NCBI GenBank assembly: GCA_020631735.1
Contig: CM036197.1
Coordinates: 48,035,880 to 48,099,879, forward strand
Length of the DNA stretch: 64,000 bases
Direction of reading: 5' to 3'
From: Saccharum officinarum
Lineage: Eukaryota; Streptophyta; Magnoliopsida; Poales; Poaceae
Notes under the pieces: model-generated
Databases searched by the model: none
What the model was told of the DNA's origin: nothing
What the model saw: only the letters and a program-made list of their open reading frames with translations
Part shown: piece after piece, positions 12,227-24,994 of the stretch
Position numbering within the stretch: position 1 is the first letter of the stretch
Layout: each line of letters opens with the position of its first letter
Position numbers and translations under genes: made by a program

Positions 12227-14811
12227 TGTAGCGCCCTCGGTGTTACCGCGCTAACAACTTGCTAAACCTTGTCATACGCATTTTTGATTAGCAAAACTGC
12301 TATAGAACATATGCAACACTAAATAAAGTTTGAAGTGCAAACTTAGTAGGTGGCAATGCAACTCTCGCCATAGAAAAGTAATATCGCTAGTTAGTCTTGT
12401 CAGTAGCCAGGAAATCGAAGTTAGAAACCAAAATATGTCGAGAACCGTAAGTCTATGAGCAGTTGGCAACCGCATGTTCACGAATTTACTCTGCCTTAAC
12501 TTGTGAATGACGTAGGTCGTGTTTTGGCTCCTGGGGATAGCTCTTGGTGCCCTCTTGGCCGTGGTGCTGTCGGGTGAGCCGTAGTCGTGCTGGGTTGGAC
12601 GTTTCTCGCGCTTTAATTTTCATGCACGGCTCGGTTCCAGGCTTGTTCGCTGGGTAGGCGCGGTCACCACTTGTGGTCGCCCGCGCAGCATGTCTAGCCG
12701 ACTCTGGCCGTGCGCGGCGTGTCTGATGCTGCCCCCTCGTCGCCGCACTGCCACGGTTGACTCTCTGGCCACTCACGTGTGAGTTTGGCCCCGCTGCCCT
12801 CTCTCTCCCTCCCTGTCGTGCGTCGTCGCGCTTGCCACCAGGGTCAGCGAGTGTCGTGTCCGCGCCTGACCCCAGCACCGTCGCTGGCCGGTCGGTGGCC
12901 GCACGCGCACGCCATGCTGCTCCTCTGGCTGCTTCTGCACGCCTCGGTGACCCCACCCCGACTGAGGATGTGATCTGAGCGCTGACGCGTTTTCCCCCGC
13001 CTCTCTTCCCCTGTCCGCCTGATTGTTGGGGCCGCTGCAAGCAAACCGGTCGGAAGAGACCACCATCACCCAATCATCCGCACCCTTGAGTTCGCCGCCT
13101 AGTGTCATTGCCAAACGACCCTACCTCCTCCCGAGCGCCACTTCTCTATGCTCCAATTTTGGAGCCGTCCACCCGCCTCACCCTTAAGGCCAAACTCGGC
13201 CATGACCGCCGCGGTAGTACGAGCCTAATCGAGCGGACCAGCAGTCTTGCCGTGACCTCTGCTCCACCCTGTGCCCGGCCCTGAACCCTTGCTGCCACTC
13301 GGCTCTCGCTGACGCGCTTGCGCCGCCGCGGAGCGCCGCCTTACCCCCTCGGGCGCACGTGGCCAGTTCGTTTCGAGCAGGCTCAGGCAGAGCCACCACT
13401 CTGACCGAGTTCGCGATAGGTCGCTAGAGCTCTCACGCCACCGCTACCATCTTCCTAGTGCATTAGCTCACCGAAATGGGGTCGCCACCGATGCAGGTTG
13501 CCGCCGCCATGGAGGAGCCGCCCTACCCTGCCTCCGTTCTTCGATCCACCGCCCATCGTCGTGCGTTGCTCTATAGGTAAGCATCTCCCTCCCCCCTTGA
13601 GTCGTAGAGGTTTCCCGATGGCCAGCGTAGCCGACCAGTGTCGGTCCACATCGCGCCGACGTGTGGAGGAGCATCGTGGACCTCCCCGATGAAAAGATGG
13701 GAAAGGCAAAAGGTGTTCTTGCAAAGCCCCTGAGTGCGGGGAATAGTGGACATCTTAGTCTTGTGAATAGCAGTTAGATCGGGGGCTAATTCGCGTTTTT
13801 GCCAGCGCGCCTGCGGCCTCCCCCGCCTGGGCTGCATTCGCGCGTGGGCCGCTTCACTCGGTTGGGCCACGAGTGCGGGCGCGCGCTGGACCGCCTCGTG
13901 TGGGCCGAACCGAGGGATTGGTTTCCTTTTTTCTTGCGATTTAAGAATTGCTTCTTTAATTTAGTTTCGAACCAAACTTTGATGAATTATAGCGACTTGG
14001 GTAGATGTCCAAAAATGATAAGACCACTTTAGTTGAGTCCCTAAATTCATGCTCCATCAGTTGATGAAATCACTTCACGTATAACTGTAGTGATGCTAAG
14101 TCTATTAAATTGATGCAAAAACAACTATTGTTGAGATAGTAAATTTTGTAGGAATTGTTGTGGCAAAATCGTGATAGCCTTAACCCTAAAAATTTTATAG
14201 TAGCTTAATGGCAATGTTATATGCTTATTGAAATTTTGTAGCACCTTATTAGCTTGTCAGATGTGGTAGATAAGTTCTCCTAGTTATGTTATACGTTGAA
14301 TCGATAACAAAAGAAGATGATGCAATCGATTGGGTAGAAAACATTTAGACCAGTTAGCTTTTGCTTAATAGAAGTAGTGGATGACTTAGTATGTTAGCCA
14401 TTAGAGTTAGCTAAATAGTTAGTAGTTATTGTTGTTATAAGAGCTACTGTTGTCACGGTATTAAGTGTCGTATTATCATTGTATGAATGTAGATCATGAG
14501 GAAGTTGAGTACGTGGCCGCGGAGGAGCAGGACTACGAGGAAGTCATCGAGGAGTACGAGGAGATCTTCATGCCGGAGGAGTTCCAGGAGCCACCCGTGA
14601 CTGACACCTCTGACCAAGGCAAGCCCCGGTGCATAACCCTTATTTTGCAAATCATTATATATATTTAATTGTTGTGCATTTACGTCGCAGGAATTTTATG
14701 ACACACACACACATTATATATATATATGAGTCTTACTAGTACAGGATCGTATAGCTGCTTTGCTTAGGTTTATCGGTAGTGTGAGTAACCTGTCGTTACT
14801 CACAATAAGTG

Positions 14812-14886
<75 letters not shown>

Positions 14887-15320
14887 TCATTCATGATAAA
14901 ATGATGGAAAGAAAATGGTGACCAGGCAGATATATGGTATGAGTATTGGTGGGTGTAACAAGTTGTGTCCCGCGGCCACGGGGCATAGCTGGGTTGCACT
15001 GTTTCCCTGTCCGTGTCAATTAAGGACCGTTCGTTGCATGGACCCTAGTCGAGTCGCAGATTTATTATCCCACGCACATACTTGCTTATGGGAGCGAGAA
15101 GGCTTGTTACTCTCTTGTCGTGGGTTCCGGCTCTTTCCGGACCGACTGATTGGAGACGGGAATAGGTGGAGGTCTAAGCACCGCTTTGAGGCCGGGCCTC
15201 AAGTGTGGGGGCTTGGACTCCAAGTTTGGACGGGGACCTGGAACCCGTGATAGGAGTGGAACGGGTTGGTCTCGTTTGTGCCTGGGGTGCAAGCGAGATG
15301 TGTGTTTTAGAGTACCCAGC
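12227..15320 (+). mobile_element. Large LTR-like element A, left part (interrupted by B)
   Basis: Starts TGTAGCGCCCTCGGTGTTA, a variant of the TGTAACACC start shared with B and C. It has the same layout as B: a GC-rich block (about 12500-13700), an A/T-rich block, then a short acidic open stretch (about 14491-14625: EEVEYVAAEEQDYEEV ... DQGKPR) and a GC-rich 3' block. The sequence stops at 15320, where B is inserted, and resumes at 19458 with clear continuity (CAGCTGGGCACATTGATTCG matches the equivalent stretch of B). No reverse transcriptase or gag is present. It may be a solo LTR or the LTR of a large non-autonomous (LARD-like) Ty3/gypsy-type element. Confidence 0.7.
14812..14886. repeat. 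(ATT)25 microsatellite
   Basis: Seventy-five bases of uninterrupted ATT repeats inside element A. Immediately before it, 14781-14803 is a perfect 9-bp hairpin, GTGAGTAAC-ctgtc-GTTACTCAC. Confidence 0.98.
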
Positions 15321-18300
15321 TGTGGCAGAACCTCCTAAATTATATGGCCCACATGTACTTATTATCATCTTAAAGACCTCTAACCACCATACATGTGTAC
15401 CATAGAACTTAAGAAGTCTGTCGGGTGTCCTCAGGAAACCCGAATCATCCACGATCTTCCGAGCAGGATCACATTTTGAAGGCATTACAATATTACAACA
15501 GTTTAGATAATAAATTACATCAGAGTACAAAAGCGGAAGTCTTACATAACATAGGTTCACAAACCCGTTGTTTCAAACTTACAAAGCTTAAGTTTAGTAT
15601 TACAACCATAATAGTGGAGTAGCATTAGTAACATTATTACAATCACCAAGAGCCAAACATCTTACTCGTCGTCGCTTACACAAAGACAGTCATGCAACAG
15701 GGTCCGAAACACACCTGTTCATGAGACGCACCTGCAACAGGGGTTCAATAAACCCTGAGTATCAAAGTACTCAACAAGACTTAACTGACAAAACAGGGTG
15801 AAGACGACTCAGGAATGCAGGCTCAGGGGAATCAAGGTGAGGTTCTAGTAAGAATCAAGGTTCTTTTGCATAAAAGCTACTAATAGTGAATCCTTAAGAT
15901 TAATGTTTTATTCAATATTAATCATTAACATAATGTAAGTGATCCTAATCTAGATCATATAACTCATTCAACTTCTTTCTTATTCTCCGACTAAAGTTTC
16001 ATTTCTTAACTACGATGTTGAACAGATAATCGAGTATCCTTAACCGAGGAGCAGCGACGATTCAAATTGATTATACCCAGCTGAGGATTCCTAACCACAC
16101 GACACATGTAGGACTTTAACCTACAGATATCAACTATCACTCGGATCCTCCAAAACATGACCGGGTCCAGCGCCACCCGAGAGTACAGTACACCTCTAAT
16201 CCAGCCCTTGGCTATGAGGGTACACACTACTCTCGCCATCTCTCCACTCCCAGTGCGCGGTTGGCCGTTCACATGTTGGCATTACCGAGGTCTTAGGCTT
16301 ACCGGAGCATGTGGTCAGTTACAAATTCTCGACGCACACAATTCAAACAACGGTACGGTCCTCAACTGACTCAGTTGGAGACACTACATGGGGACTCCTT
16401 TCCCGATGCAAGTCCACCGATCGGCCCCAGATTATCATCATCATTATTCATAAGTGGTTGTCTAACAACCCTTTAAACTTTGCTTAACATTTTTAAAGTT
16501 TTCTCATTAAGCATGGCTAAGCATACTAAACATTTTCAAATAAAAACAGTAACAAGGATGATATTGAAGTATCAAGGATGGTAGTGCAGTAATTAGGTTA
16601 TCACTCAACTCCTATCACCTAATGCAATAAAGCATTATATAAGTGAAGTAAACTTTTCAAAACGCAAGGAAGGGTTAAATGTAACCGGGGCTTGCCTTGG
16701 TTGACGGGAAGTTCAGGTTCAGGGTCAGTACCGCAAATATCAAATCCCACCTCCACGGACGTCTGCTCTTCTTCGGGAACGGATTCGACTTCGGCAATCT
16801 CCTAGCTCACGGGGACTACACGCGATGATAACGTATGCGTAAGATGATGAAGTAATAAACATGATGTTTGATGTATGAATAACAAGGTTAATAACTTGAG
16901 TACAACTTTCCTTCGTGGTATAATTGCAAAACAAAAGATTCTAACCTAACCCTAACCTAGGGTTCGCTTAGGTTAACTACTTCAAAAGAGACTTTCGTTA
17001 AACACATGAAATAACACTAATGACGTCTTAACAACATAATTAAGAGAGCTTAAACAATCAATTAAGGATGCTAAAGATCATTAAGTGTTAATGACCCAAA
17101 GTCAACACTCAATCTCAAAGTCAAACAACCCTAATCATTAAGCCCTAACTAATTGATTAACTAATTAATTAATAAAGCATAAATTAAGAATAAAATCAAC
17201 TTTGTCTAATTAAGCTCATATTTTTATTTTAGAAAGCTTACATCAAAACTAAGTGGTAAAACAATTTTCATAATTTTGGATAATTAATTAAGCCTAGAAA
17301 AATTATGGAAAGGCCATTTATTAATTAATTGAGCTAATTAAATAACTTACAAAAAGTAAACAAAATTGGTATTTAATATTTTTATTAAATAGTACACAGT
17401 ATAGAGAGGTTACTCAAAAAAATTATCATTTTTGGAATTCTAAATAATTCACAACAAAATAAACAAAATTGGTTACTATTTATATTTTTGAAAAAGAAAA
17501 ACAAAAACTAGCATCGCGGGCCGCTTCCCTCTCCCTTCTCCTACGCTCGGCCCAGCACACCACGGTGGCCCAGTCGTGCGCTCTCGCGCTCGCCCATGCT
17601 TCTCCTCTCTCTCTTGCGCGCGGCTTGCTCCCTCCGTCTGGCCCGACAAACCAGGCCGACCCACTCGCGCCCGCGTCCTCTCCCTCTTCCCTCCGGTGTG
17701 CGGCCATGGCACCGCGGTGGCCGCCGACGGCTAACTCGCCAACGGCGAGCTCCCAGTGAGGCAGAACCGCACCAACAACTTCACTCGAGCCCCGCGAACA
17801 CTACTACACCATCAAACGGGTACAACAAAGCTTTGAGGGGCCTGACCACGGCCATGGCGACCACGGTGGCGACCTGCCCGGCGGCGAGGAGGCGGAACTC
17901 CCCCTTCCGACACGGTAGCAACTAAAACAACGCGAGCATCACGCTCAGGAGCTCACCGCGAATGCTGTGGCGAACTCGGTGAAGGCGGAGGTGGTCTGGT
18001 GTGATCGGTCGACGGTGAGGCACCCGCGGCAGCGCTGCTGCCGGCCGTGGAGAAGACCGTGGCTTGCGGGCATTAGCAGACGGGGCGAGACACAATAGAG
18101 GGCTCCAGGAGCTGCGCACATGGATTACGGAGCTGCAGGCGAGAGCAATTGAGTAGCGGAGCAGCGACGACGGTGAACTACGGCGGCGTGCGGTGGTGAC
18201 CGACTGCGGGGAGGAAAGAGAGGAGGAAGAGAAAACGAAGATGACAGCGATGGCCATATATATAAAGGTGACCGGTCGACGCGAAGGTGACACGCGGACC

Positions 18301-19457
18301 GGCCAAGCCATGCCGAAGCGGCTGCTAGCGGTCGCGGCGCGCCTGGAAACGGTTCAAAGCTCGCCGGCGTCGGGCAGGAGGTGTCGCCCTGCTGTTGGCT
18401 GAAGTTTGACTTAATTACGAAAATGCCACTGAAGATAATTCCCAAATTACTCTAAATTTTTCTATAGAAGTTGAAAATCTATAAATACAAAAGTTGCTCA
18501 ATTTTTTAAGTTCTACAACTTTCTCAATATAAACATTTTCCAATTCGGCATATATTTTGAAATTTGAATTTAAAATTGAAAAGGGGATATTTTCTAAAAA
18601 TCTGTAAATTCAAAATTACTTTGAATTTTATATTGAAACTTCAAAAACTCAAAATGCCAAAGTTTTACATATAGGTAAGACCTACAACTTTTCTATTCAA
18701 AACATTTTCAAATTATGCGTCCATTTTAAAATTGGATAGGGGAGATGAAAAGGGGTCAAATTTGAGATTTGAATCTTTTCAAAATTACTCTAAATTTTAT
18801 ACTAAAACTTTGAAAACTCAAAACACTAAACTTGTAGCCCTTGAAAAGATCTACAAACTTGGTTCTAAACTCTTTCTCAAATTTTGCTTAGATTTTGATT
18901 TATTCAAAAGGGGTAAAATCAGGGTTTTGCTTTTTAGGGTTTTCGGAAAGGTTTCAAATTGAAACTTGATATTCTATTAATTGGTGATTATTTAGTGGTC
19001 ACACCATCACCCAAGGGCTTCATTAAGTCAAGCATCACATGTTTGACCAAATGTCACTCTTGGTTGACTAGGTTGACTTTGGAAATTCTTTTAATAATTC
19101 CTCAAATTTGAATTCGAATTCGAAGCGAAAAACTTGCAACAAGTTTTGGACTCCAAAAGCAAACTCAAACTTGAATCTTTAGTTTATAAGTTGGACTTAA
19201 GCTCATACCCTACACTTGGCACTAGTGTATAACACCGTCATATACCTCAAATTACGCAGAGCATAAACTAAGTATTTGCGGTGATATTCGAAATTAGGGT
19301 TTTCGGATTTGAGTCACACCACTTAGAAGCACATCCAACCTAAGAAAGTAAACTCATTTTAGTTGATGCAGAACGTAGTTACCCTAATCATGGGTGCTTT
19401 GCAGTGCATATGATGACATGACATGTTTTTAGTTACTATAACACCAAGGGTGTTACA
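15321..19457 (-). mobile_element. Large LTR-like element B (4.1 kb), inverted and nested in A
   Basis: Read on the minus strand it starts TGTAACACCCTTGGTGTTA at 19457 and ends GGTTCTGCCACA at 15321. It is flanked by CCAGC at 15316-15320 and 19458-19462, a 5-bp duplication as made by LTR-retrotransposon integrase. It has no primer-binding site, polypurine tract or polyprotein, so the 4137 bp behave as one solo LTR. Within it, minus strand about 16795-16690, is an acidic open stretch (EIAEVESVPEEEQTSVEV ... NQGKPR) equivalent to those in A and C. Such multi-kilobase LTRs with little coding content are known from grass LARD-type elements. Confidence 0.75.
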
Positions 19458-20115
19458 CCAGCTGGGCACATTGATTCGCGAATCGTTATTTCTACGTGAC
19501 GGTACGACTTGACTACGCTCTAACACCGTAGTAAGAACTGGCAGTTGAAAGATGGAGACATGGTTCTGATTGCTCAACTCTTGCTTGATTATAGACTAGG
19601 TGCTTACATAGAATGTTGGATAATAAATAAAATATGACCACTAAAAGTTTAAGGAATTAAGGACACACTCTTAGCATTGCTTTCCGTAAACGAGTAGCCC
19701 ACAAGCCATAAAGCCTATCATAACCCTTGAGAGTCAGAAAATATATTTCCCAGTCGGGTAAGTCTTGCGAGTATATTGTGTACTCAGGGTTTATTTTACC
19801 CTTGTTGTAGGTGCACTTTAAGCAGATATGTCTTGTGTGGAGGATTCTTATGGTGGGCACAGACGGATTCTCATTTCGCCCCGCTAGATGTTTATTTTAT
19901 TTTCGTTGTTTCCATTATCGCACTTTGAACCCTAATATTATATTAAATGATTTCTGAGACTCCATGTTGTATGAAATGGACTAAGTGTTGTAAGCTTGTA
20001 CTTATTATTGGATTCCAGATGTAAAATGTGGACTGTTCGAGTTCTCCCGTTGGGTGTGCTCGACGGAATGGTCGGATTTAGCTCATTTTGAGGGCACTTA
20101 GTATCTAGTAGAAGA
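19458..20115 (+). mobile_element. Large LTR-like element A, right part
   Basis: Continues element A after the B insertion, beginning with the duplicated CCAGC and then TGGGCACATTGATTCG. The A/T-rich tail includes GTCTTGCGAGTATATTGTGTACTCAGG and GAATGGTCGGATTTAGC, similar in layout to the last 700 bp of B. The right end was not fixed and lies somewhere between about 20100 and 20318. Confidence 0.6.
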
Positions 20116-20321
20116 CAAGTGTGCCTAAAGACGTGTTAAATCGAGCGATTCTAGCTTCAGCCAAAAGCAGCAACACTCGTAGGAAAAAAGTTAGAGCTCT
20201 CAATATGACCGAGGCAGCTCTTTTGTGTGACAGCTTTATCTCCTTTCACTGGTGCAACTACTCAGATTTATGTGTTTGGGACCAACACAGCCAGCTCACT
20301 TCTAGCTGCAACGCGCGCTTT

Positions 20322-20553
20322 AGGGGGAGTTTAGTTTGAGGAGTTAAAGTTTAATAAATACTGTAGCACTTTCGTTTTATTTGACAAAAAGTTTCTAATC
20401 TTGAACTAATTAGGCTTAATAGATTCGTCTCGTAAATTACTCCTAATCTGTGCCGACATACATGCAATTAATCTACATTTAGTACTCCATGCATTTAAGG
20501 GCATATTGATGTGACGGGAGTTAAACTTTAACAAGTTGAAACCAAACAGGCCC
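20322..20553 (-). repeat. Tourist-type MITE, family 1, copy 4
   Basis: Termini GGGGGAGTTTAGTTT and AAACCAAACAGGCCC, flanked by TTA at 20319-20321 and 20554-20556. The interior carries AACTAATTAGGCTTAATAG and the TGATGTGACGGG block. Confidence 0.9.
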
Positions 20554-20556
20554 TTA

Positions 20557-21480
20557 GTATATGCCTCAAGTTTTTTTTTTTGTCAGATGGAGCTCTCGAC
20601 TCCTCTGCAGGAACCTCTGCGATGCTGCGAGGCTGCTACTCATGATGATGTGAATTTGAGGAGCAAACGTGGAGGTTGAGGCAGTAGTACACGGTGGTGC
20701 GTTGGGAAGCCCTTAGCGCCCTGGCCCCTGTGGACTGTGGTGATCTGGCCCATGCTCCGGACGACCAGGACTTGGGCGGCCGGGCACGCACATCACACAT
20801 GAGTACATGACGCCCTCCCTAGCCTGCCAAAGCTGGCAAGTCAAAGCGGCCAGCAGACGTTTTGTGCATTGGGTACTTTGCCTCCCGGCACAAAGTTTCC
20901 AACTCATCCTGGTACCCCTGCAAGGTACTTGGCCTCCCAGTTTTCCTGGCCGACCACTAATCGGAGCAGGACGACGCTGCATCAACAACAGTAGCTCGTA
21001 GCCGTAGTCGTCGTAGTCTCGCTCTCGCCCGTGTCACAGCGACGCGTACGCGCGTGCGTACGTGTAGATGCGCAGAAAAGGGGGGAGTTCCGTTTTTTGA
21101 GCGGTGTACATGCCGCGATCCCATTGGTAGGCTGGCCGAGTGGCCTTGTGGAAAATTCAAGCAGCGCAACGGCGGCCGCTGCCCTTCGTTCTGTGTTGTT
21201 AACGTACGTGAACTGGTGCACACGTCTCGATCACGGGCATTGGCATTGAAAACCTTTGCCATGACCAGCACCTGTCTAGCAAGCAAATCTATCGAGTATG
21301 TGTACTTGTAGCCGTCTGTCTGCAGTCTGCCTCTCTTTCTTCCTTTCTTTTTCTTTTTTTTTGCACTGTTGTGAACATGCGAGTTACATACAGCGATGCC
21401 CCCTGTTCAGGACTTGCATTGTATGCCAGCAGCTGGCTATAAATGTCCCTACGGCACGATGGCCAGACACGAACCCACAC
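20557..21480. other. Intergenic sequence, nothing recognised
   Basis: No gene, RNA or transposon boundary was found. Short open frames on both strands have no recognisable motif. Confidence 0.45.
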
Positions 21481-22412
21481 TTTTGGCCCGGCCCGACCAC
21501 GGCCTGGCCCGGTGGCGTGCGGGCCTGGGCTGGCACGGCCCGGAGTAGCAGGCCGGGCCTAGGCCTTACCCAGGCACGACGTGTCAGCCCGGCACGGCCC
21601 GGTTTACAACGCTAGGCCCGGTAGCAGCCCGGTTCTAGCCATGGCCGACTAAAGGCCCATTGCCCCTAACCTAAACACTCCGTTCCCCAATCCCCACGCA
21701 CAAGCACAACCCCTCGCCCTTTCCCCGTACCCAGGCCGCACTCACAGAGTCGCGGACTCGCTTCCCTCGCGCGTCGCGCTCCTCACCTCCGCGCGGCCTC
21801 TCCCTAGAAGCACCGCGCGCTCGCTGGGGGCTCCTCACATCCACGCGGCCATGCCCTGGAAGGTTGGAAGCGCCAGCACCTCACACCCGGCTGCTTCTGG
21901 GCGCCACACCTCTGGCCTCTCCCTTCTCCAGGTATCCCCGCCGGCGGCCTCTCCAGGTCTTTCTTCGCCGAGCGCGGATGGCGCCATGGCGGGCGGCCTC
22001 ACCGACGAGCGCGCTGGCCTTGGGGAGCCATCAACGAGCGTGCCCATGGCTCCCTTCTCTGCTCTGCTCGTCGCCATTTTTCTCGGGGGTGAGGACGGCC
22101 GACGGCGACTGCGAGGGCGTCGGCCACCTTCTTCCCTTCCCTTCTAGCTTCCCCTCTCCATCTGCAGATCGGCTGCTGGAAGTTGTATTGGGCCTCGGGC
22201 TAGCTCGACCTGCTGTTTGCGCCGTGCTTCGTGGGCCAACCTGGCACGAAAAACGGCTCGACGTGCCGGGCCTAGGCCGCCAGCCAGGCACGGTGCCCAC
22301 CTCGGCACGGCCCGGTAGGCACGACGTGCTATGCCGGCCCGACCCCATCGGGCCGTGCTTGGCACGGGCCCATGCCGTGTCGGGCCGGGCCGGGCCGCCC
22401 GTTGAACATCTA
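21481..22412. repeat. GC-rich 'GGCCCGGC' transposon-like element
   Basis: Both ends carry dense GGCCCGGCCCGRCACGGCC-type sequence (21481-21625 and 22200-22412) in opposing orientation. The interior is GC-rich with restrained open frames. The right end, GGGCCGCCCGTTGAACATC, read backwards gives GATGTTCAACGGGCGGCCC, a form I associate with non-autonomous hAT elements of grasses. No target duplication was resolved, so the limits are approximate. Confidence 0.45.
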
Positions 22413-23380
22413 TGGCTGCTGCCGAGTTGTTTTCACTCTACTCGCTCAAAAGGTCCCTTGTGGAGTTGTGGTACTCACCATCAGTGGTGGCCCGGGTTTG
22501 CATGGAAAATTGGAAATCTCGGGGAGAACTAGATAAGCATAGTTACCGTACGTACGTACTGGCTGGGGAAATCAAAACCGGCGCCCGTACCGAACGGCAA
22601 AGTCCGAGGCCACCCAACCCAATGGTTGGCGGATGAGCGCACGAGTAATAGCCCACGGCCGGACGACACGGAAGGCACGGACGGACCAAGAGGGCATCTG
22701 TACTGCATGCTAGCCTGCTAGGTAGCCATGCCAGGCTACTAGGTAATGCGATCGCCGCTGGCTCGTCGTCGGCTGTCTAGGGCCCCCTGCCGCCTGCCGG
22801 AAAGCGACGACGGGCAGGTCGACGGCCGACCCCTCGGCCTCGCGCGCGCCCGCGTTGCTTGCTTCTTGCGTCCGCCTCGGCGTCGGCGGCTCGGCCCCGG
22901 TCGACGGCGCGCGGCGGCGGCAGATTTATATTTTTTGGCAACGCCGTGTTGGGGGCGGATCATGCCCGTTTGGGGTTTCCACGACGGCAGGCGTCACGGT
23001 GCCGCAGCGGCGCACGTCTTGTACTTGGTAGAAAGGTACAGGAGTGCCCATACCGCTGCTTGTCACGTCTTCGTACTGTATGTTGCGGCCAATTTTTTCT
23101 ATGCCTCCGCCGTTGAGCCGTGACAACTTGTTGTCAGCTTCAACCCATCAACGTCGCGCTCCAAATTAAAGCGTTTTTTTTTCTTATAACCCTAAAAAAT
23201 ATTTTTCCCTTTTGCTTTTTGTTTTTCTTCTTTTTATTAAACAGGGTTGCTGTGGACTTGCATCCTGGCCGGAGTCCCGTCACTTGTCCTTTCTTTTCTC
23301 ATCTTCTTTCTTTATTATTTTTCCTTCATATTATTTTTTTAGAACTTTTTGTAACAACAAAACATTATGAGAAAAGCGTC
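22413..23380. other. Intergenic sequence
   Basis: GC-rich up to about 23120, then A/T-rich. No gene was recognised. The open frames around 22746-23123 are Arg/Pro/Ala-rich on both strands, which indicates composition rather than coding. Confidence 0.45.
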
Positions 23381-23383
23381 TAC

Positions 23384-24154
23384 CAAAATCAACAAGATGG
23401 ACTTGACTCTCTATACGAGTCTGGGATAAACAAAATCTCATAGAGAAATAAGTAAAACAGAATTTTGGACAAAAACTTTTATTTATTGTCAGTGGTGGAT
23501 AATTCTTTACTAATGACATGGATAGGTAGTAGAGAAATATGGGTATGGGTATTTTTGTTTCAAAAAAATATATGTGTGTAATTAGGGGTTAACTTCTGAA
23601 GAATGGTTGTGGTGGTTAATTTATCGACGTGTAGAGGAAAAACCTTTAATTTATTTTCTCTAATTAACATGGAAACTTTCAAGCCTAAAAAAATAACATG
23701 GAGGCTTCTTGTGTGTTGGCCTAATATTAAGATAATAGACGCTTTGTATAAAAGTTCAACGATAAAAACTATTTTAACAAGTTTTTTTGAAGGTGCTAGA
23801 CAAAAAATGTATAGATTGAAAGTCTCCTGAATATGGTAAACAACAAGAAACCTATGTGTACAAGTTGACCACAAAAGTTTACATATATTGAAGTTTCTCC
23901 AAAGAAGTTCTCCTAAATATCGTCTTCAAAACGTTATGCCGTCAAGTTTATCAAAAAAATAGATACAAGTTTATAGCTTCCCAAAATACAAATTCATTGC
24001 ATAAATGACTATTATAAAAAATTGGAAATTGTCAGTGCTGTCAAGAGTTGGTCATTATGTTCGTTCTTGGCACTATTTGTGTGGTCTAGCAAGGCCCACT
24101 CTGGCCACCACGTGTAGCTATCCCCTAAGCAGGGCAAAATTAATGGAAAATCAC
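23384..24154. repeat. Direct duplication unit 1 (about 0.75 kb)
   Basis: Copied again at 24257-24994 in the same orientation with point changes and small indels. Shared landmarks include CTCATAGAGAAATAAGT, CATGGATAGGTAGTAGAG, TAACATGGAGGCTTCTTGTG, AACAAGAAAC..TATGTGTACAAG and GTCAGTGCTGTCAAGAGTTG. A/T-rich, with no coding signal, and not recognised as a known element. Confidence 0.93.
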
Positions 24155-24256
24155 AAAATGAGTGTAGCTAAATTGGTTAGATATATTTAACTAGTGCAGC
24201 TACTTGCTTAATCTCTTTATACAACTTATTACTTCAGTTCTTTAATATTTCAGAAG

Positions 24257-24994
24257 CAAATCAACAAGAATATGAGTCTGGGATAAATCAAATCTCATAG
24301 AGAAATAAGTGAAACGGTATTTTTGGATAAACTTTTATTTATTGTCAGGGTCGGATAATTCTTTAATAATGGCATGGATAGGTAGTAGAGGAATATGGGT
24401 ATGAGTATTTTTGTTTCAAAAAATATATAAGTGTAATTTTGGGTTAAAGGTTGTATGGTGATTAATTTATCAACATGTAGAGGAAAACTTTTAATTTATT
24501 TTCTCTAATTAACATGGAAATTTGCAAGGCTAAAAAAGTAACATGGAGGCTTCTTGTGTGTTCGCCAAATATTAACATAATAGATGCTTTGTATAAAGTT
24601 AAATGATTTTTTTATAAAAACTTTTTTAACAATGTATTTTGAAGATGCTAGATAAAAAAAGAAATATGTATAAATTGAAAGTTTCTTGAATTTGGTAAAC
24701 AACAAGAAACTTATGTGTACAAGTTGACCATAAAAGTTTACAAACATTTCAAGTTTCTCCAAAGAAGCTCCCCTAAATATTGTCTTCAAAACGTTAGGCC
24801 GACAAGTTTGTCGAAAAAGATAGATGTTTATAGCTTCTCAAAATACAAAGTCATTGCGTAAAAGAATATTTCAGAAAAATGGGAAGTGTCAGTGCTGTCA
24901 AGAGTTGGTCATTGTGTTCGTTATGGGCACACCGTCTAGCAAGGCCTTCTCTGGCAACCGTGTGTAGTTAGGGAGCAAAATCATAGGAAAGCCA
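24257..24994. repeat. Direct duplication unit 2 (about 0.73 kb)
   Basis: Second copy of the unit at 23384-24154, separated by about 100 bp. The offset falls from 857 bp near the left edge to 840 bp at the right edge, so indels have accumulated. No primer-binding site or polypurine tract is visible in the spacer, and the units do not start with TG or end with CA, so they are unlikely to be LTRs. Confidence 0.93.

Noticed and set aside
12486..13114. 195- and 113-codon minus-strand frames
   Set aside because: Lie in the GC-rich block of LTR-like element A and overlap frames on the plus strand.
16938..16970. Telomere-like CTAACCCTAACCTAGGG
   Set aside because: Not the plant repeat CCCTAAA and only a few units; simple sequence inside element B.
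23384..24994. The direct repeats as LTRs of a small retroelement
   Set aside because: No TG...CA ends, no primer-binding site or polypurine tract in the 100-bp spacer, no flanking duplication.
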